Origin: an uncultured Candidatus Pelagibacter sp.
GTDB lineage: Bacteria; Pseudomonadota; Alphaproteobacteria; Pelagibacterales; Pelagibacteraceae
Direction: 5' to 3'
DNA length: 48,806 nt
Assembly (NCBI GenBank): GCA_905618805.1
Contig: CAJQSZ010000027.1
Coordinates: forward strand, 1-48,806
In this document: one piece after another, positions 1 to 8,032 of the stretch
Layout: every line of letters starts with the position of its first letter
Numbering within the stretch: position 1 is the first letter of the stretch
Program-made: the position numbers and the translations under genes
The notes under the pieces: model-generated
The model's input: the letters and a program-made list of their open reading frames with translations, nothing else
What the model was told of the DNA's origin: nothing
The model's database searches: none

Positions 1-876
1 CTAAAAGGATCCTAACTTAAAATTAAGCTTATTAAGATCTTCTATTAATTCTTTTTTATTTTCTTCACTTAAAAGACTAACTGGAGGTAAAACATTATTA
101 TATATTTCATTTTCTATAGACATAAAAGAATGTAACCCTGATATTAAATTAAATTTTTCAAAAGTATTTCGAACATTGCATAGCTTCTCATTTGCAGTTT
201 GTTGTTTTTTTTCTATAAAATCATTATAAACTTTTCTTGATAGGCCTCCTGTTACGTTACATGTCGCAGTTATGATGCCTGCACAGCCCACTTCTAAACC
301 CTTTAAAAGTTTGGACTCTGATCCTGGTAATACAGAAAAATTATCTATTTTTAAATGCTCATAAAGGTTGTATGAGCTATCTTTGACTCCCACAATTTGT
401 TTGGGGTATTTTTTTACAAGTTCTTCAATACAGTTAATACTAAACTTATAGCCACATAACTTTTCAAAATTATATAAAACAATTTTACTACTCGGCACAG
501 CATCTATTACTCTTGAATAAAATTCGATTACCTCTTTATCTCCATACCTATAGTATGCTGGTGGCATTATTAAAAAATCATTAAAATTTAAAGTTGTTGC
601 TACTTTCATTAAATTGATAGTTTCACTCAATGAATTAAGTCCAGTGCCAATTAAATATTTATCCTTATAACGACTTTTGGATAGTTCATTTAATAAGCTA
701 ATTTTTTCAATTACTGAGATCAATTGAGCTTGTCCAGTGCTTCCTAACATTGCCACACCATGACAACCCTGATCAATTATTTTTTCTGCATGCTCAACTG
801 TTTTTTCAATATTTAGGCTTAAGTCCTTATTAAATAGTGACATTGATGCCGCATAAATGCCTTTAATTTTACTCAT
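1..876 (-). CDS. DapA-family (dihydrodipicolinate synthase/N-acetylneuraminate lyase superfamily) aldolase
   Basis: This is a 291-residue class I aldolase of the DapA/NanA family, which forms a Schiff base with a 2-keto acid. The expected TIM-barrel landmarks are visible: GSTGQ near residue 45, a tyrosine in LYNFE near 135, and the Schiff-base lysine in VGVKDSS near 165. The usual family motif is G(S/T)TGE, and here the Glu is Gln. That argues against a housekeeping DapA and for a sugar-acid or other keto-acid lyase; the substrate cannot be read from the sequence. An upstream TTG at 882 is in frame, but ATG at 876 is the more natural start. It is divergent from the glycosyltransferase at 927 with a 50-bp gap. 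The stop codon sits at the very edge of the window, so the gene is complete. Confidence 0.85.
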   Translation of the reverse strand: MSKIKGIYAASMSLFNKDLSLNIEKTVEHAEKIIDQGCHGVAMLGSTGQAQLISVIEKISLLNELSKSRYKDKYLIGTGLNSLSETINLMKVATTLNFNDFLIMPPAYYRYGDKEVIEFYSRVIDAVPSSKIVLYNFEKLCGYKFSINCIEELVKKYPKQIVGVKDSSYNLYEHLKIDNFSVLPGSESKLLKGLEVGCAGIITATCNVTGGLSRKVYNDFIEKKQQTANEKLCNVRNTFEKFNLISGLHSFMSIENEIYNNVLPPVSLLSEENKKELIEDLNKLNFKLGSF

Positions 877-926
877 GGTCAAAACTTATATAAAATTTAA
901 ATTTAGTAAAGATGATTAAATAACAT

Positions 927-1892
927 ATGAGAATTTTAACTGTACAAAATAGAATGGGAATTGGTGATATGGTAATTTTTTTACCTTTTATACAGGCCAT
1001 TTCAAAAAAATTTTCTGTGCCTGTCAGTATTCTTATTAAAGAAAGCTCAAAGGCAATACAATTTCTCCAAAATAATCCAGCTATAGACCAAATCATCATT
1101 CTTGATCGTGGTAATAAAATTAAGAATGGTCGTCATGATGGAATTATTGGCTCATACAATCTTATAGGAGATCTTAAAAAGTTCAATTTTAATAAAATTT
1201 TTATATTTAATTCTTCTCTAAGATATAACTTAATTGCAAGAGCGGCTAATATAGAAGATATTTATCAATATCCTTTATTTCAAAAAAAAAACCAACACAT
1301 AATTAACACTGCTAAAAAATTCATAAAAGAAGAGCTGGACTTAGACGTTCAAAGTAATCCTGAAATTTTTGTAAATGATCAATTGATTAAAAATGCTAAA
1401 TCACAATATAAAATAAATAATAAAGAAATAAATATTTTATTAGGAATAGGAGGTTCAGGACCAACAAAAAGAATTCCTTCTAAAATTTTTACCAACTTTA
1501 TGACGTTAGCTACTCAAAGATATAAATGCAGGTTTTTTTTAGCAACTGGAAAAAATGTTGAAGAGCAAAAAATTTTATTTGAAATACTCAGCTCCACACA
1601 CAAAGATAAGTGTTATGCCTTAGATAATTTAAATTTAAACGAGATATTACCTATAATAAAAAACTGTGATATTTCAATTTGTAACGACTCTAGTTTCAGT
1701 CACCTCTCTTCAGGATTGGGTATTGATACAATTGTTTTAATGTCAGATACACCATTATTATATGGAAGTTATAGCTCAAGAATGTATCCAATTATTCCAG
1801 ATGGAGAAAATACAGTAACACATGATACGCTTGGAAAAGATCGAATTAATCCAGATAAAATTTTTGAACAATTAAATGATATTTTAAGTTAA
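927..1892 (+). CDS. Glycosyltransferase family 9 (heptosyltransferase-like)
   Basis: This 321-residue protein has the GT9 (ADP-heptose:LPS heptosyltransferase) layout. An N-terminal Rossmann domain opens with MRILTVQNRMGIGDMV, where GIGD is the family's GxGD loop. The C-terminal donor-binding domain contains LLGIGGSGPTKR near residue 173 and NDSSFSHLSSGLG near 252, followed by the family-typical VLMSDTP. The inferred role is transfer of a sugar to a lipopolysaccharide or other surface glycan on the inner face of the inner membrane. The donor and acceptor are not determined. It meets the J-domain gene tail to tail, sharing the four bases TTAA at 1889-1892 as both stop codons. Confidence 0.87.
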   Translation: MRILTVQNRMGIGDMVIFLPFIQAISKKFSVPVSILIKESSKAIQFLQNNPAIDQIIILDRGNKIKNGRHDGIIGSYNLIGDLKKFNFNKIFIFNSSLRYNLIARAANIEDIYQYPLFQKKNQHIINTAKKFIKEELDLDVQSNPEIFVNDQLIKNAKSQYKINNKEINILLGIGGSGPTKRIPSKIFTNFMTLATQRYKCRFFLATGKNVEEQKILFEILSSTHKDKCYALDNLNLNEILPIIKNCDISICNDSSFSHLSSGLGIDTIVLMSDTPLLYGSYSSRMYPIIPDGENTVTHDTLGKDRINPDKIFEQLNDILS

Positions 1893-2395
1893 AAAATATT
1901 CTTTAAAATAAGGTCCTTAGCCTCATTTACAATAGCAGATAGCCTTGCAGTTTCTGGAGAAACATCCGGATGAATTTTTTTTTGAATATTAATATGTGCT
2001 TTACCGACTTCCTCTTTTGTGTTTTTTCTATTTATATCAAGATTTAAAATTTTATAGGCTTCCTCTAAAGATAATGTTGATGAATTTTTCATTTTTAGAT
2101 TATGGTTAAATGCAAATCTTCCAGACTTTCTTAGTGTTTGAATAAGCCTAAATAAACTAATTAACTGAAGTATGGAAAAACCTTTTAGTTTAAGTATGGC
2201 TAAACTTAATAGGGTTAACGGTAAACTTAGTAAAAATTTTCCCCCTAAAGCTAGAACAATCGCAAGACCAATTGATCCAAAAAAAATTAATTTTCTTAAA
2301 TTTTTTGATATTTTTGTAGATGGTGTATTTACTACGGTTTTTAATAGGAAATAAATAATTCCTAAAATAATTAGTGTATAAATGATTATATTCAT
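1889..2395 (-). CDS. Membrane-anchored J-domain protein (DnaJ/Tim14-like)
   Basis: This 168-residue protein has two hydrophobic stretches (about residues 1-20 and 38-70) and a C-terminal J-domain. The J-domain carries the HPD signature in KKIHPDVSPETARL near residue 143, with LEEAYKILNL before it. The layout matches small alphaproteobacterial membrane J-proteins related to mitochondrial Tim14/Pam18. These are expected to stimulate DnaK ATPase at the membrane; the client is unknown. The start is ambiguous. ATG at 2395 opens directly into the first membrane segment. ATG at 2413 adds six residues (MGKNKY) and overlaps the start codon of the divergent peptidase gene. No clear Shine-Dalgarno decides between them. 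Confidence 0.8.
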   Translation of the reverse strand: MNIIIYTLIILGIIYFLLKTVVNTPSTKISKNLRKLIFFGSIGLAIVLALGGKFLLSLPLTLLSLAILKLKGFSILQLISLFRLIQTLRKSGRFAFNHNLKMKNSSTLSLEEAYKILNLDINRKNTKEEVGKAHINIQKKIHPDVSPETARLSAIVNEAKDLILKNIF

Positions 2396-2411
2396 ATATT
2401 TATTTTTTCCC

Positions 2412-4487
2412 ATGAAAATACCACAACTTAAAAAAAAATCCGAAATAAAAAAATGCCATAATTTTACTTGGGAAGATGATTATAGCTGGATACACCAAGA
2501 AAATATCTTAGAGGTTTTAAAGGATAATAAAAAATTGAACACTGAAGTCAGAAAATATCTGGAAGAAGAAAATTCTTATACAGATTTTCACCTATCAAAT
2601 ACTAAGAATATTCAAAAAGAATTATTTAACGAGATTAAAGGAAGAATTAAATTAGATGATGAGTCGTTACCTTTTAAAGATTTTGATTTTGAATATTGGA
2701 CAAAAACTACTACAGATGGAAATTATTCTATTAAGTTAAGAAAAAGAATTGGAAGTAATAATATAGAAGAAATTTGGAATGGTGACGAAGAAAAAGAAAA
2801 ACTTAATGTTGAATACTTTGGTATTGGAGATTTAGAGGTTAGTTTTAATGATAAATATTTAGGATACTCTTTAGACACTAAAGGATCAGAATACTACACA
2901 ATTTATATAAGAGATATTAATACAAAGAAATTAATTACTGAAAAAATAGAAGAAACTTCAGGAAGCATAACTTTTAGTTTAAATGATGAATACATATTTT
3001 ATTCAAAATTAGATGAAAACCATAGACCTAGAAAAATTTACAGACATAAATTAGGAGCAAACATAAACGAAGATCAATTAATATTTGAAGAAAAAAGTGA
3101 GGCTTTTACTGTTAGCATTGGTTTAAGTTCAGATGATAAATATTTTTTTATAACAACATCAGACCATAATACCTCGGAACAATATTATTTTGATGTTAAC
3201 GAAAAAGAGCCACAACCTAAATTAATTAAAAAAAGAAAAAGAGGAATAATTTATTCTGTAAATTCATGGAATGGAAAATTTTATAATCACACAAATGAAA
3301 ATGCAGAAGATTTTAAAATAGATATAGCTGACAACTTAAAGGATCCAAACTGGAAAATTTTTATAGCAGCAAAAGATGAAGTTTTAATTGGAGGACTTAC
3401 ATTTTTAAATAACTGGATTATAAGGTTAGAAACTTCAGATGCATTAGATAAATTATTTGTAAAAAATATAACAACAGAAAAAGAGGAGGAGTTAATTTTT
3501 TCAGATGAAGTTGTGTATGTTCCAGGTGCTTCTTTAATGCAAAGAGATAAAAACACAGACGAAATTTATTTAAGCTATTCTTCACCCAAAACTCAATCAA
3601 GGGTTTACTCTTACAACTTAAGTTCAAAAGAAAAGAAATTAGTTAAAGAGCAGGAAATTCCCTCAGGTCATAATTCTGACGATTATATTGTTGAAAGAGT
3701 TGATTGTAAATCACACGATGGGAGAATGGTCCCTCTTACTATTACCAGGCATAAAAATACTAAGATAGATGGATCAGCAAATTTATTACTTTATGGTTAT
3801 GGCTCTTACGGCAGTTCAATGAATCCAGGTTTTTCATCCACTAGATTAAGCTTGATAAACAGAGACATTATTTGGGTAACTGCTCACATTAGGGGTGGTA
3901 TGGAAAGAGGAATGAAATGGTGGAAAGAAGGTAAACTTCTTAATAAAAAGAATACTTTTGAAGATTATATTGCTTCTGCAAAATATTTAATTGAAAATAA
4001 TTATACCTCAAAAAATAAAATAATAGGAATGGGTGGATCTGCTGGAGGTCTTCTTATGGGAGCAGTTGTAAACCAAGCACCTGAATTATTCCTAGGTATA
4101 ATAATGGCTGTACCATTTGTTGATTCTTTAACGACTAATTTGGATCATTCCCTACCTTTAACTGTAGGTGAATTTGATGAATTTGGTAATGCAAAAGATA
4201 AAAAAGATCATTTTGAATACATTTATTCTTATGCTCCATATAACAATATAAAGAAAATGGACTATCCACATATGCTCATAACAACGAGTTTAAGTGATAA
4301 TAGAGTTTTGTTTGATGAGCCTGCAAAATTTACAGCGAAGCTTAGGGATTATAAAACTGATAATAATTTATTACTTTTGAAAACTGAAATGAACGCAGGT
4401 CATGGTGGTAAATCTGGAAGAGATGGTGCTATAGAAGAGATAGCTTTAGACTATGCGTTTGCATTAAAAATTTCAGAAAAAATTTGA
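2412..4487 (+). CDS. ptrB: Oligopeptidase B (prolyl oligopeptidase family, S9A)
   Basis: This 691-residue serine peptidase belongs to the S9A family. An N-terminal seven-bladed propeller spans roughly residues 70-400 and is followed by an alpha/beta hydrolase domain. The triad can be placed: Ser543 in GGSAGG, Asp629 in SLSDNRV and His664 in AGHGGKSGR. The spacings (86 and 35) and the GHGGKSGR motif fit oligopeptidase B, which cleaves short peptides after basic residues in the cytoplasm. No signal peptide is seen. An in-frame ATG at 2382 would add ten hydrophobic residues, but the family start resembles MKIPQLKKK at 2412. That start lies in a CATG that also carries a possible start of the divergent J-domain gene. 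Confidence 0.92.
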   Translation: MKIPQLKKKSEIKKCHNFTWEDDYSWIHQENILEVLKDNKKLNTEVRKYLEEENSYTDFHLSNTKNIQKELFNEIKGRIKLDDESLPFKDFDFEYWTKTTTDGNYSIKLRKRIGSNNIEEIWNGDEEKEKLNVEYFGIGDLEVSFNDKYLGYSLDTKGSEYYTIYIRDINTKKLITEKIEETSGSITFSLNDEYIFYSKLDENHRPRKIYRHKLGANINEDQLIFEEKSEAFTVSIGLSSDDKYFFITTSDHNTSEQYYFDVNEKEPQPKLIKKRKRGIIYSVNSWNGKFYNHTNENAEDFKIDIADNLKDPNWKIFIAAKDEVLIGGLTFLNNWIIRLETSDALDKLFVKNITTEKEEELIFSDEVVYVPGASLMQRDKNTDEIYLSYSSPKTQSRVYSYNLSSKEKKLVKEQEIPSGHNSDDYIVERVDCKSHDGRMVPLTITRHKNTKIDGSANLLLYGYGSYGSSMNPGFSSTRLSLINRDIIWVTAHIRGGMERGMKWWKEGKLLNKKNTFEDYIASAKYLIENNYTSKNKIIGMGGSAGGLLMGAVVNQAPELFLGIIMAVPFVDSLTTNLDHSLPLTVGEFDEFGNAKDKKDHFEYIYSYAPYNNIKKMDYPHMLITTSLSDNRVLFDEPAKFTAKLRDYKTDNNLLLLKTEMNAGHGGKSGRDGAIEEIALDYAFALKISEKI

Positions 4488-4493
4488 TAAATA

Positions 4494-4802
4494 TTAAAAA
4501 CAGCCGTTTGATACAAAGCCGATAACAGTAGAATTAGAGTCTACTTCAAATCTTCTTTCACAAGGTATCAAATATTTTTTTGTATTATAAACCAGCTCTA
4601 GGTTACCTTTTTCATTTTTAAAATCTTCATCAGGTTTACCTAAGTTCATTTGTAAATTACTTGAAGTTTCACCAATGAATTGGCTTAATCTATTATTTTC
4701 TTTTTCAATAATTGCATCTGTTTTTTGCTTAATTGTTTGACAACCAGATACAATTGTTAAAAAAAATATACTTATAAAAATAAATTTTAGTTTTTTTATC
4801 AC
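4494..4802 (-). CDS. Small lipoprotein of unknown function
   Basis: This 102-residue protein starts with GTG. It has a lipoprotein signal: MIKKLKF, a hydrophobic core, and the lipobox TIVSGC with the lipidated Cys at residue 21. The mature part has a short polar helix, then LGKPDEDFKNEKGNLELVY, and ends with two cysteines in LIPCERRF and SNGCF that could form a disulfide. The G-K-P-x-x-D segment followed by a beta-rich tail recalls the BamE/SmpA-OmlA fold, but the similarity is too weak for a firm call. It converges on ptrB with a 6-bp gap and no room for a terminator. Confidence 0.75.
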   Translation of the reverse strand: MIKKLKFIFISIFFLTIVSGCQTIKQKTDAIIEKENNRLSQFIGETSSNLQMNLGKPDEDFKNEKGNLELVYNTKKYLIPCERRFEVDSNSTVIGFVSNGCF

Positions 4803-4811
4803 TTATGAATC

Positions 4812-4841
4812 TTAACACTCAAAATATGACATAAATATAAA
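4812..4841 (+). promoter_or_regulatory. Putative sigma-70 promoter of the purine permease
   Basis: TTAACA (4812-4817) and TATAAA (4836-4841) are separated by 18 bp, which predicts a transcript start near 4848 and an 86-nt leader. A perfect 12-bp palindrome, AACTTATAAGTT (4840-4851), overlaps the end of the -10 box and the predicted start point, where a repressor could bind. In DNA this AT-rich, chance matches are common. Confidence 0.4.
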
Positions 4842-4866
4842 CTTATAAGTTGAATTATGTTGATAA

Positions 4867-4929
4867 ACTTAGGTTTTTAAGAGTATTTGCCTCAATAATC
4901 TAATAATACTCAAGTCTAATCTTAGGAGG
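4867..4929 (+). promoter_or_regulatory. Candidate structured 5' leader (possible translational riboswitch) of the purine permease
   Basis: The leader holds a perfect 7-bp hairpin, GAGTATT (4881-4887) with AATACTC (4905-4911). It is directly extended by ACTT (4867-4870) with AAGT (4912-4915) across a 10-nt 5' bulge. The hairpin loop contains CCTC (4890-4893), complementary to GAGG (4926-4929) inside the unusually strong Shine-Dalgarno AGGAGG at 4924-4929. An H-type pseudoknot could therefore hide the ribosome site. The sequence does not match the purine riboswitch core as I know it. Structure and ligand are inference. Confidence 0.35.
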
Positions 4930-4933
4930 ATCA

Positions 4934-6244
4934 ATGTTAGAAAAATATTTTAACTATAAAAAACATAAGACTGATTTTAAAACAGAAGTAATAGCTGGTG
5001 TAACAACATTTTTGACAATGGCTTACATTATGTTTTTAAATCCATTTATATTATCAGGAGAATTTGCTGGACCAGAAAAAGGTTTCTTTGATTTTGGAGC
5101 AGTATTCACAGCAACAATCCTTGCAACTGCACTCGCTTGTTTCATAATGGCTTTTTATGGAAAAACATGGCCCATAGGTTTGGCGCCTGGTATGGGGATC
5201 AATGCTTTTGTTGCATTTGGAGTTGTTGGTGGAATGGGTTATACACCACAAGCTGCACTAGGTGCTGTATTGGTTGCTGGTATTTTATTCTTAATCATTT
5301 CATTAACACCAATTAGAGCATGGTTAATTAACTCTATTCCAAAAAGTTTAAAATTAGGAATAGGTGCTGGTATTGGATTGTTTTTAGCAATTATTGGATT
5401 AGAAATTATGGGCGTTGTTGCTGACCACCCGGTTACTTTAGTAACTATTGGTGATATGAAGGATCCTTTAATTTTACTTGCCTGTCTAGCTTTTGTTTCA
5501 ATGATAGTTATGGAAAAACTTAATATTAAAGGAAATATAATTATTGGAATTATTGTTTTTAGCATTATCGCTTGGGCAACAGGACTTGCAAAATTTAATG
5601 GAGTTATTGGAAGTGTTCCTCCAATGACCTATTTATTTGATTTTGACCTTAAAGCTGCGCTTACTGCTGGGATGTCTACTATAATATTTACATTATTATT
5701 TATTGATTTTTTTGATACTGCAGGAACTTTAACATCAGTAGCAAACGTTGCTGGAAAAGTAGATAAGAATGGAAAAGTTAAAGATATTGAAAAAGCAATG
5801 ATGGCTGATAGTGTTGGAACAGTAGCTGGAGCATTAATGGGAACAACAACTGTTACAAGTTATGTTGAGTCTGGTGCTGGCGTAAAAGCTGGTGGAAGGA
5901 CTGGAATGACTTCTTTAACTATTGGAGTTTTATTTTTAGCTTGTTTATTTCTTTCACCCTTAGCAACAAGCTTACCAAAAGAAATAGATGGAGCTGCACT
6001 TTTATATGTTTCTGTTTTATTTGTAAGAAATATTGTTGATATTGAGTGGGATGATATTGGTGAGTCTGCTCCTGCAATACTTGCAATGATTGCTATGCCT
6101 TTAACTTACAGTATTAGTAATGGTATTGCTTTAGCATTTATTTCTTATGCTTTAATCAGATTATTTACTGGCAAGTTCAATGATACCTCACCAGCGATAT
6201 GGTTAATTGCTATCTTAAGTGGAGTAAGCTTTGCTGTTGCTTAA
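4934..6244 (+). CDS. NCS2/AzgA-family purine permease (guanine, hypoxanthine, adenine or xanthine uptake)
   Basis: This 436-residue, highly hydrophobic inner-membrane protein has about 12-14 membrane segments. The start MLEKYFNYKKHKTDFKTE, followed by AGVTTFLTMAYIMFLNP, is characteristic of the AzgA-like branch of NCS2 (PbuG, GhxP, AdeP) rather than UraA-type uracil carriers. Further family landmarks are GLAPGMGINAF, FIDFFDTAGTL and TSYVESGAGVKAGGRTG. It should import a purine base by proton symport; the exact base is not readable. The start follows a strong AGGAGG site spaced 4 nt from ATG. The convergent neighbour is a purine phosphoribosyltransferase, so the pair can take up and trap a base as nucleotide. 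Its leader may be a riboswitch. Confidence 0.9.
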   Translation: MLEKYFNYKKHKTDFKTEVIAGVTTFLTMAYIMFLNPFILSGEFAGPEKGFFDFGAVFTATILATALACFIMAFYGKTWPIGLAPGMGINAFVAFGVVGGMGYTPQAALGAVLVAGILFLIISLTPIRAWLINSIPKSLKLGIGAGIGLFLAIIGLEIMGVVADHPVTLVTIGDMKDPLILLACLAFVSMIVMEKLNIKGNIIIGIIVFSIIAWATGLAKFNGVIGSVPPMTYLFDFDLKAALTAGMSTIIFTLLFIDFFDTAGTLTSVANVAGKVDKNGKVKDIEKAMMADSVGTVAGALMGTTTVTSYVESGAGVKAGGRTGMTSLTIGVLFLACLFLSPLATSLPKEIDGAALLYVSVLFVRNIVDIEWDDIGESAPAILAMIAMPLTYSISNGIALAFISYALIRLFTGKFNDTSPAIWLIAILSGVSFAVA

Positions 6245-6255
6245 AAATTAATTCT

Positions 6256-6279
6256 TAGGGCTAGATTTATCTAGCCCTA
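6256..6279. terminator. Bidirectional hairpin terminator between permease and phosphoribosyltransferase
   Basis: There is a perfect 10-bp inverted repeat: TAGGGCTAGA (6256-6265), loop TTTA, TCTAGCCCTA (6270-6279). It is flanked by T-rich and A-rich sequence. It lies between two convergent genes and runs into the stop codon of the minus-strand gene. It is the only classic GC-containing terminator hairpin I found in the window. Confidence 0.8.
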
Positions 6280-6798
6280 TTTATTTCTCTTGATTATTTC
6301 TTCCATAGATAATTCTTCATAATGTTCCGTTGGCTGAACAATCCATGGGTCTGAGTCTAGCTTTACGGGACAAAAATCTGGTTCAAATGTAGATGATTTT
6401 TTTTTCCATAAACATGCTGTTTTAACTTGATTTATATAATCTTTTGTAGGCTCATATTTTTTTAACCATTCAATACTTTTGTTTAAAGTCAAGCCAGTAT
6501 CAGAAAGATCATCTACTAACAGCACTTTATCAAAATCTTTATTTTCTGCCAAAGAGCTAATTTCTCTAGCAAACATCAGTTGACCCTGTTTATCCTCCAT
6601 TCTCTCTCCAGAATAACTTTGAATGACTATGTAGGCAATTGGTAGTTTTAAAATTCTAGATAAAATGTCTAATATTGGTGCAGCACCCCTCATAATACCA
6701 ACTAATACTGTTGGTTGATAATTATTGTGAATTTCTATTGCTAATTTTTCAACAATTTTTGTATACTCATCAAATGTGATAATTAATTTGTCTGCCAT
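6277..6798 (-). CDS. Purine phosphoribosyltransferase (xanthine/hypoxanthine type)
   Basis: This is a 173-residue type I phosphoribosyltransferase. The PRPP-binding motif VLLVDDLSDTGLTL lies near residue 92, and the pyrophosphate loop in VGIMRGAAPI near residue 33. The C-terminal segment DSDPWIVQPTEHYEE resembles Gpt/XPRT-like enzymes, where a Trp stacks on the purine. It should convert a purine base plus PRPP to the nucleotide in the cytoplasm. An upstream ATG at 6813 adds MIKNF; ATG at 6798 (MADKLI) is preferred because it matches the domain start. Placement opposite the purine permease supports a salvage role. Base specificity (xanthine, guanine or hypoxanthine) is uncertain. Confidence 0.85.
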   Translation of the reverse strand: MADKLIITFDEYTKIVEKLAIEIHNNYQPTVLVGIMRGAAPILDILSRILKLPIAYIVIQSYSGERMEDKQGQLMFAREISSLAENKDFDKVLLVDDLSDTGLTLNKSIEWLKKYEPTKDYINQVKTACLWKKKSSTFEPDFCPVKLDSDPWIVQPTEHYEELSMEEIIKRNK

Positions 6799-6843
6799 AA
6801 AATTTTTTATCATATAAATAATAATAAAAAAGAAATAAAAATT

Positions 6844-7734
6844 ATGAAAATATACGATTGCTTTATGTATTTTGATGAAGAGGTGGTTGTGGATGTAAGA
6901 TTTAACACGTTAAATCAATTTGTTGATTATTTTGTAATTGTAGAAAGTAAATTCACTCATAAAGGTGATTTGAGAGAATTAAAATTTAACCATAAAAAGT
7001 TTGAAAGATTTAAAGATAAAATAATTTATATTATTGATGATCAAATTTACCCTCAAACAGAAGAAGTAGTATCACAAGATAGTGAGGAAGAAAAATCTAG
7101 AAAATATATTTTTAATGCTGCATATAGAGAAAATGGTCAAAGAAATCTTATAAACAAAGGACTTGATGGGGCACAAAATGAAGATTTTATTTTAATTTCT
7201 GATGTTGATGAAATACCAAAATTATCTAATGTTAATTTTAAAGAAATAAATGAAAAAATAATCTTTTTTAAACAAGATATGTTTTATTACAAATTTAACT
7301 TAAAATTACCTAATTTAATTTGGATAGGAACCAAAGGTTGTAAGAAAAAAAATTTAGTTAATCCTCAATGGCTAAGAAATATAAAAGATAGAAAATATTC
7401 TTTTTTTAGAATTGATACATTTTTTTCTCAAACAAAACACATGAGCATAAAGATTGTAAATAATGGTGGTTGGCATTTCTCAAATATAAAAACACCTAAA
7501 GAAATTGAGCATAAATTACGATCTTATTTACACCATAGAGAATTTGATGTGCAACCAGTTTCTGTTGAAGCGATAGACAAAATCATGAAAAATAAACAAG
7601 CGATCTATGACTTAACTGTAGATAAATCAACAATGAAAATTGGGAATGGAGGCAAACTAGTAAAATTTGAATTTGAAAAATTGCCAACTTATATTCAAAA
7701 AAATTATGACAATTACAAAGAATGGATAGATTAA
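6844..7734 (+). CDS. Glycosyltransferase family 17 (GlcNAc-transferase-like)
   Basis: This 296-residue protein resembles GT17, the family of the eukaryotic beta-1,4-mannosyl-glycoprotein GlcNAc-transferase. Recognisable parts are MKIYDCFMYFDEE at the start, FVIVESKFTHKG near residue 37, and the DxD-type metal/nucleotide-sugar motif LISDVDEIPKL near residue 120, followed by FKQDMFYYKFN. A NNGGWHFSNI segment near residue 203 is typical of the family. There is no signal peptide or membrane anchor, so it likely acts in the cytoplasm on a surface glycan precursor. No other glycan genes adjoin it. One base separates it from the DUF1330 gene, so the two are probably cotranscribed. Confidence 0.8.
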   Translation: MKIYDCFMYFDEEVVVDVRFNTLNQFVDYFVIVESKFTHKGDLRELKFNHKKFERFKDKIIYIIDDQIYPQTEEVVSQDSEEEKSRKYIFNAAYRENGQRNLINKGLDGAQNEDFILISDVDEIPKLSNVNFKEINEKIIFFKQDMFYYKFNLKLPNLIWIGTKGCKKKNLVNPQWLRNIKDRKYSFFRIDTFFSQTKHMSIKIVNNGGWHFSNIKTPKEIEHKLRSYLHHREFDVQPVSVEAIDKIMKNKQAIYDLTVDKSTMKIGNGGKLVKFEFEKLPTYIQKNYDNYKEWID

Positions 7735-7735
7735 T

Positions 7736-8032
7736 ATGAAGGGATATTGGGTAGCTTTATATAAAGAAATTGATAGTGCAAAAAATTTAAAAGATTACTC
7801 TAAGAAAGTAACTCCTATTATAAAAAATTTTGGTGGAAAACCACTGGTTAGAGGTGGTGAGTACCAATGTCTGGAAGGTGAAGATTTTGCAAGAACTGTA
7901 ATCTGGGAGTTTCCAAGTTATGAAAGAGCAATAAAGTGTCACGATTCCAAGGAATACCAAGAAGGATGGGCACTAGCAAAAGATACAACCAAAAGGAATT
8001 TGCAAATCATTCAAGGTTTTAATACTGAATAG
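7736..8032 (+). CDS. DUF1330 family protein
   Basis: This 98-residue protein has the ferredoxin-like (dimeric alpha/beta barrel) DUF1330 pattern: GYWVALYKEID at the start, FGGKPLVRGGE in the middle, and TVIWEFPSYERAIKCHDSKEYQ near residue 58. The family has no settled biochemical function. Similar folds bind small molecules or act as monooxygenases, and nothing here shows which applies. It lies one base after the GT17 gene, and its last 14 bases overlap the end of the convergent glycosylase gene (8019-8032). Confidence 0.83.
   Translation: MKGYWVALYKEIDSAKNLKDYSKKVTPIIKNFGGKPLVRGGEYQCLEGEDFARTVIWEFPSYERAIKCHDSKEYQEGWALAKDTTKRNLQIIQGFNTE

Noticed and set aside
869-1099. Open frame on the minus strand over the start of the GT9 gene
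   Set aside because: It has no family features, overlaps both confident neighbours, and reads as the antisense shadow of the glycosyltransferase.
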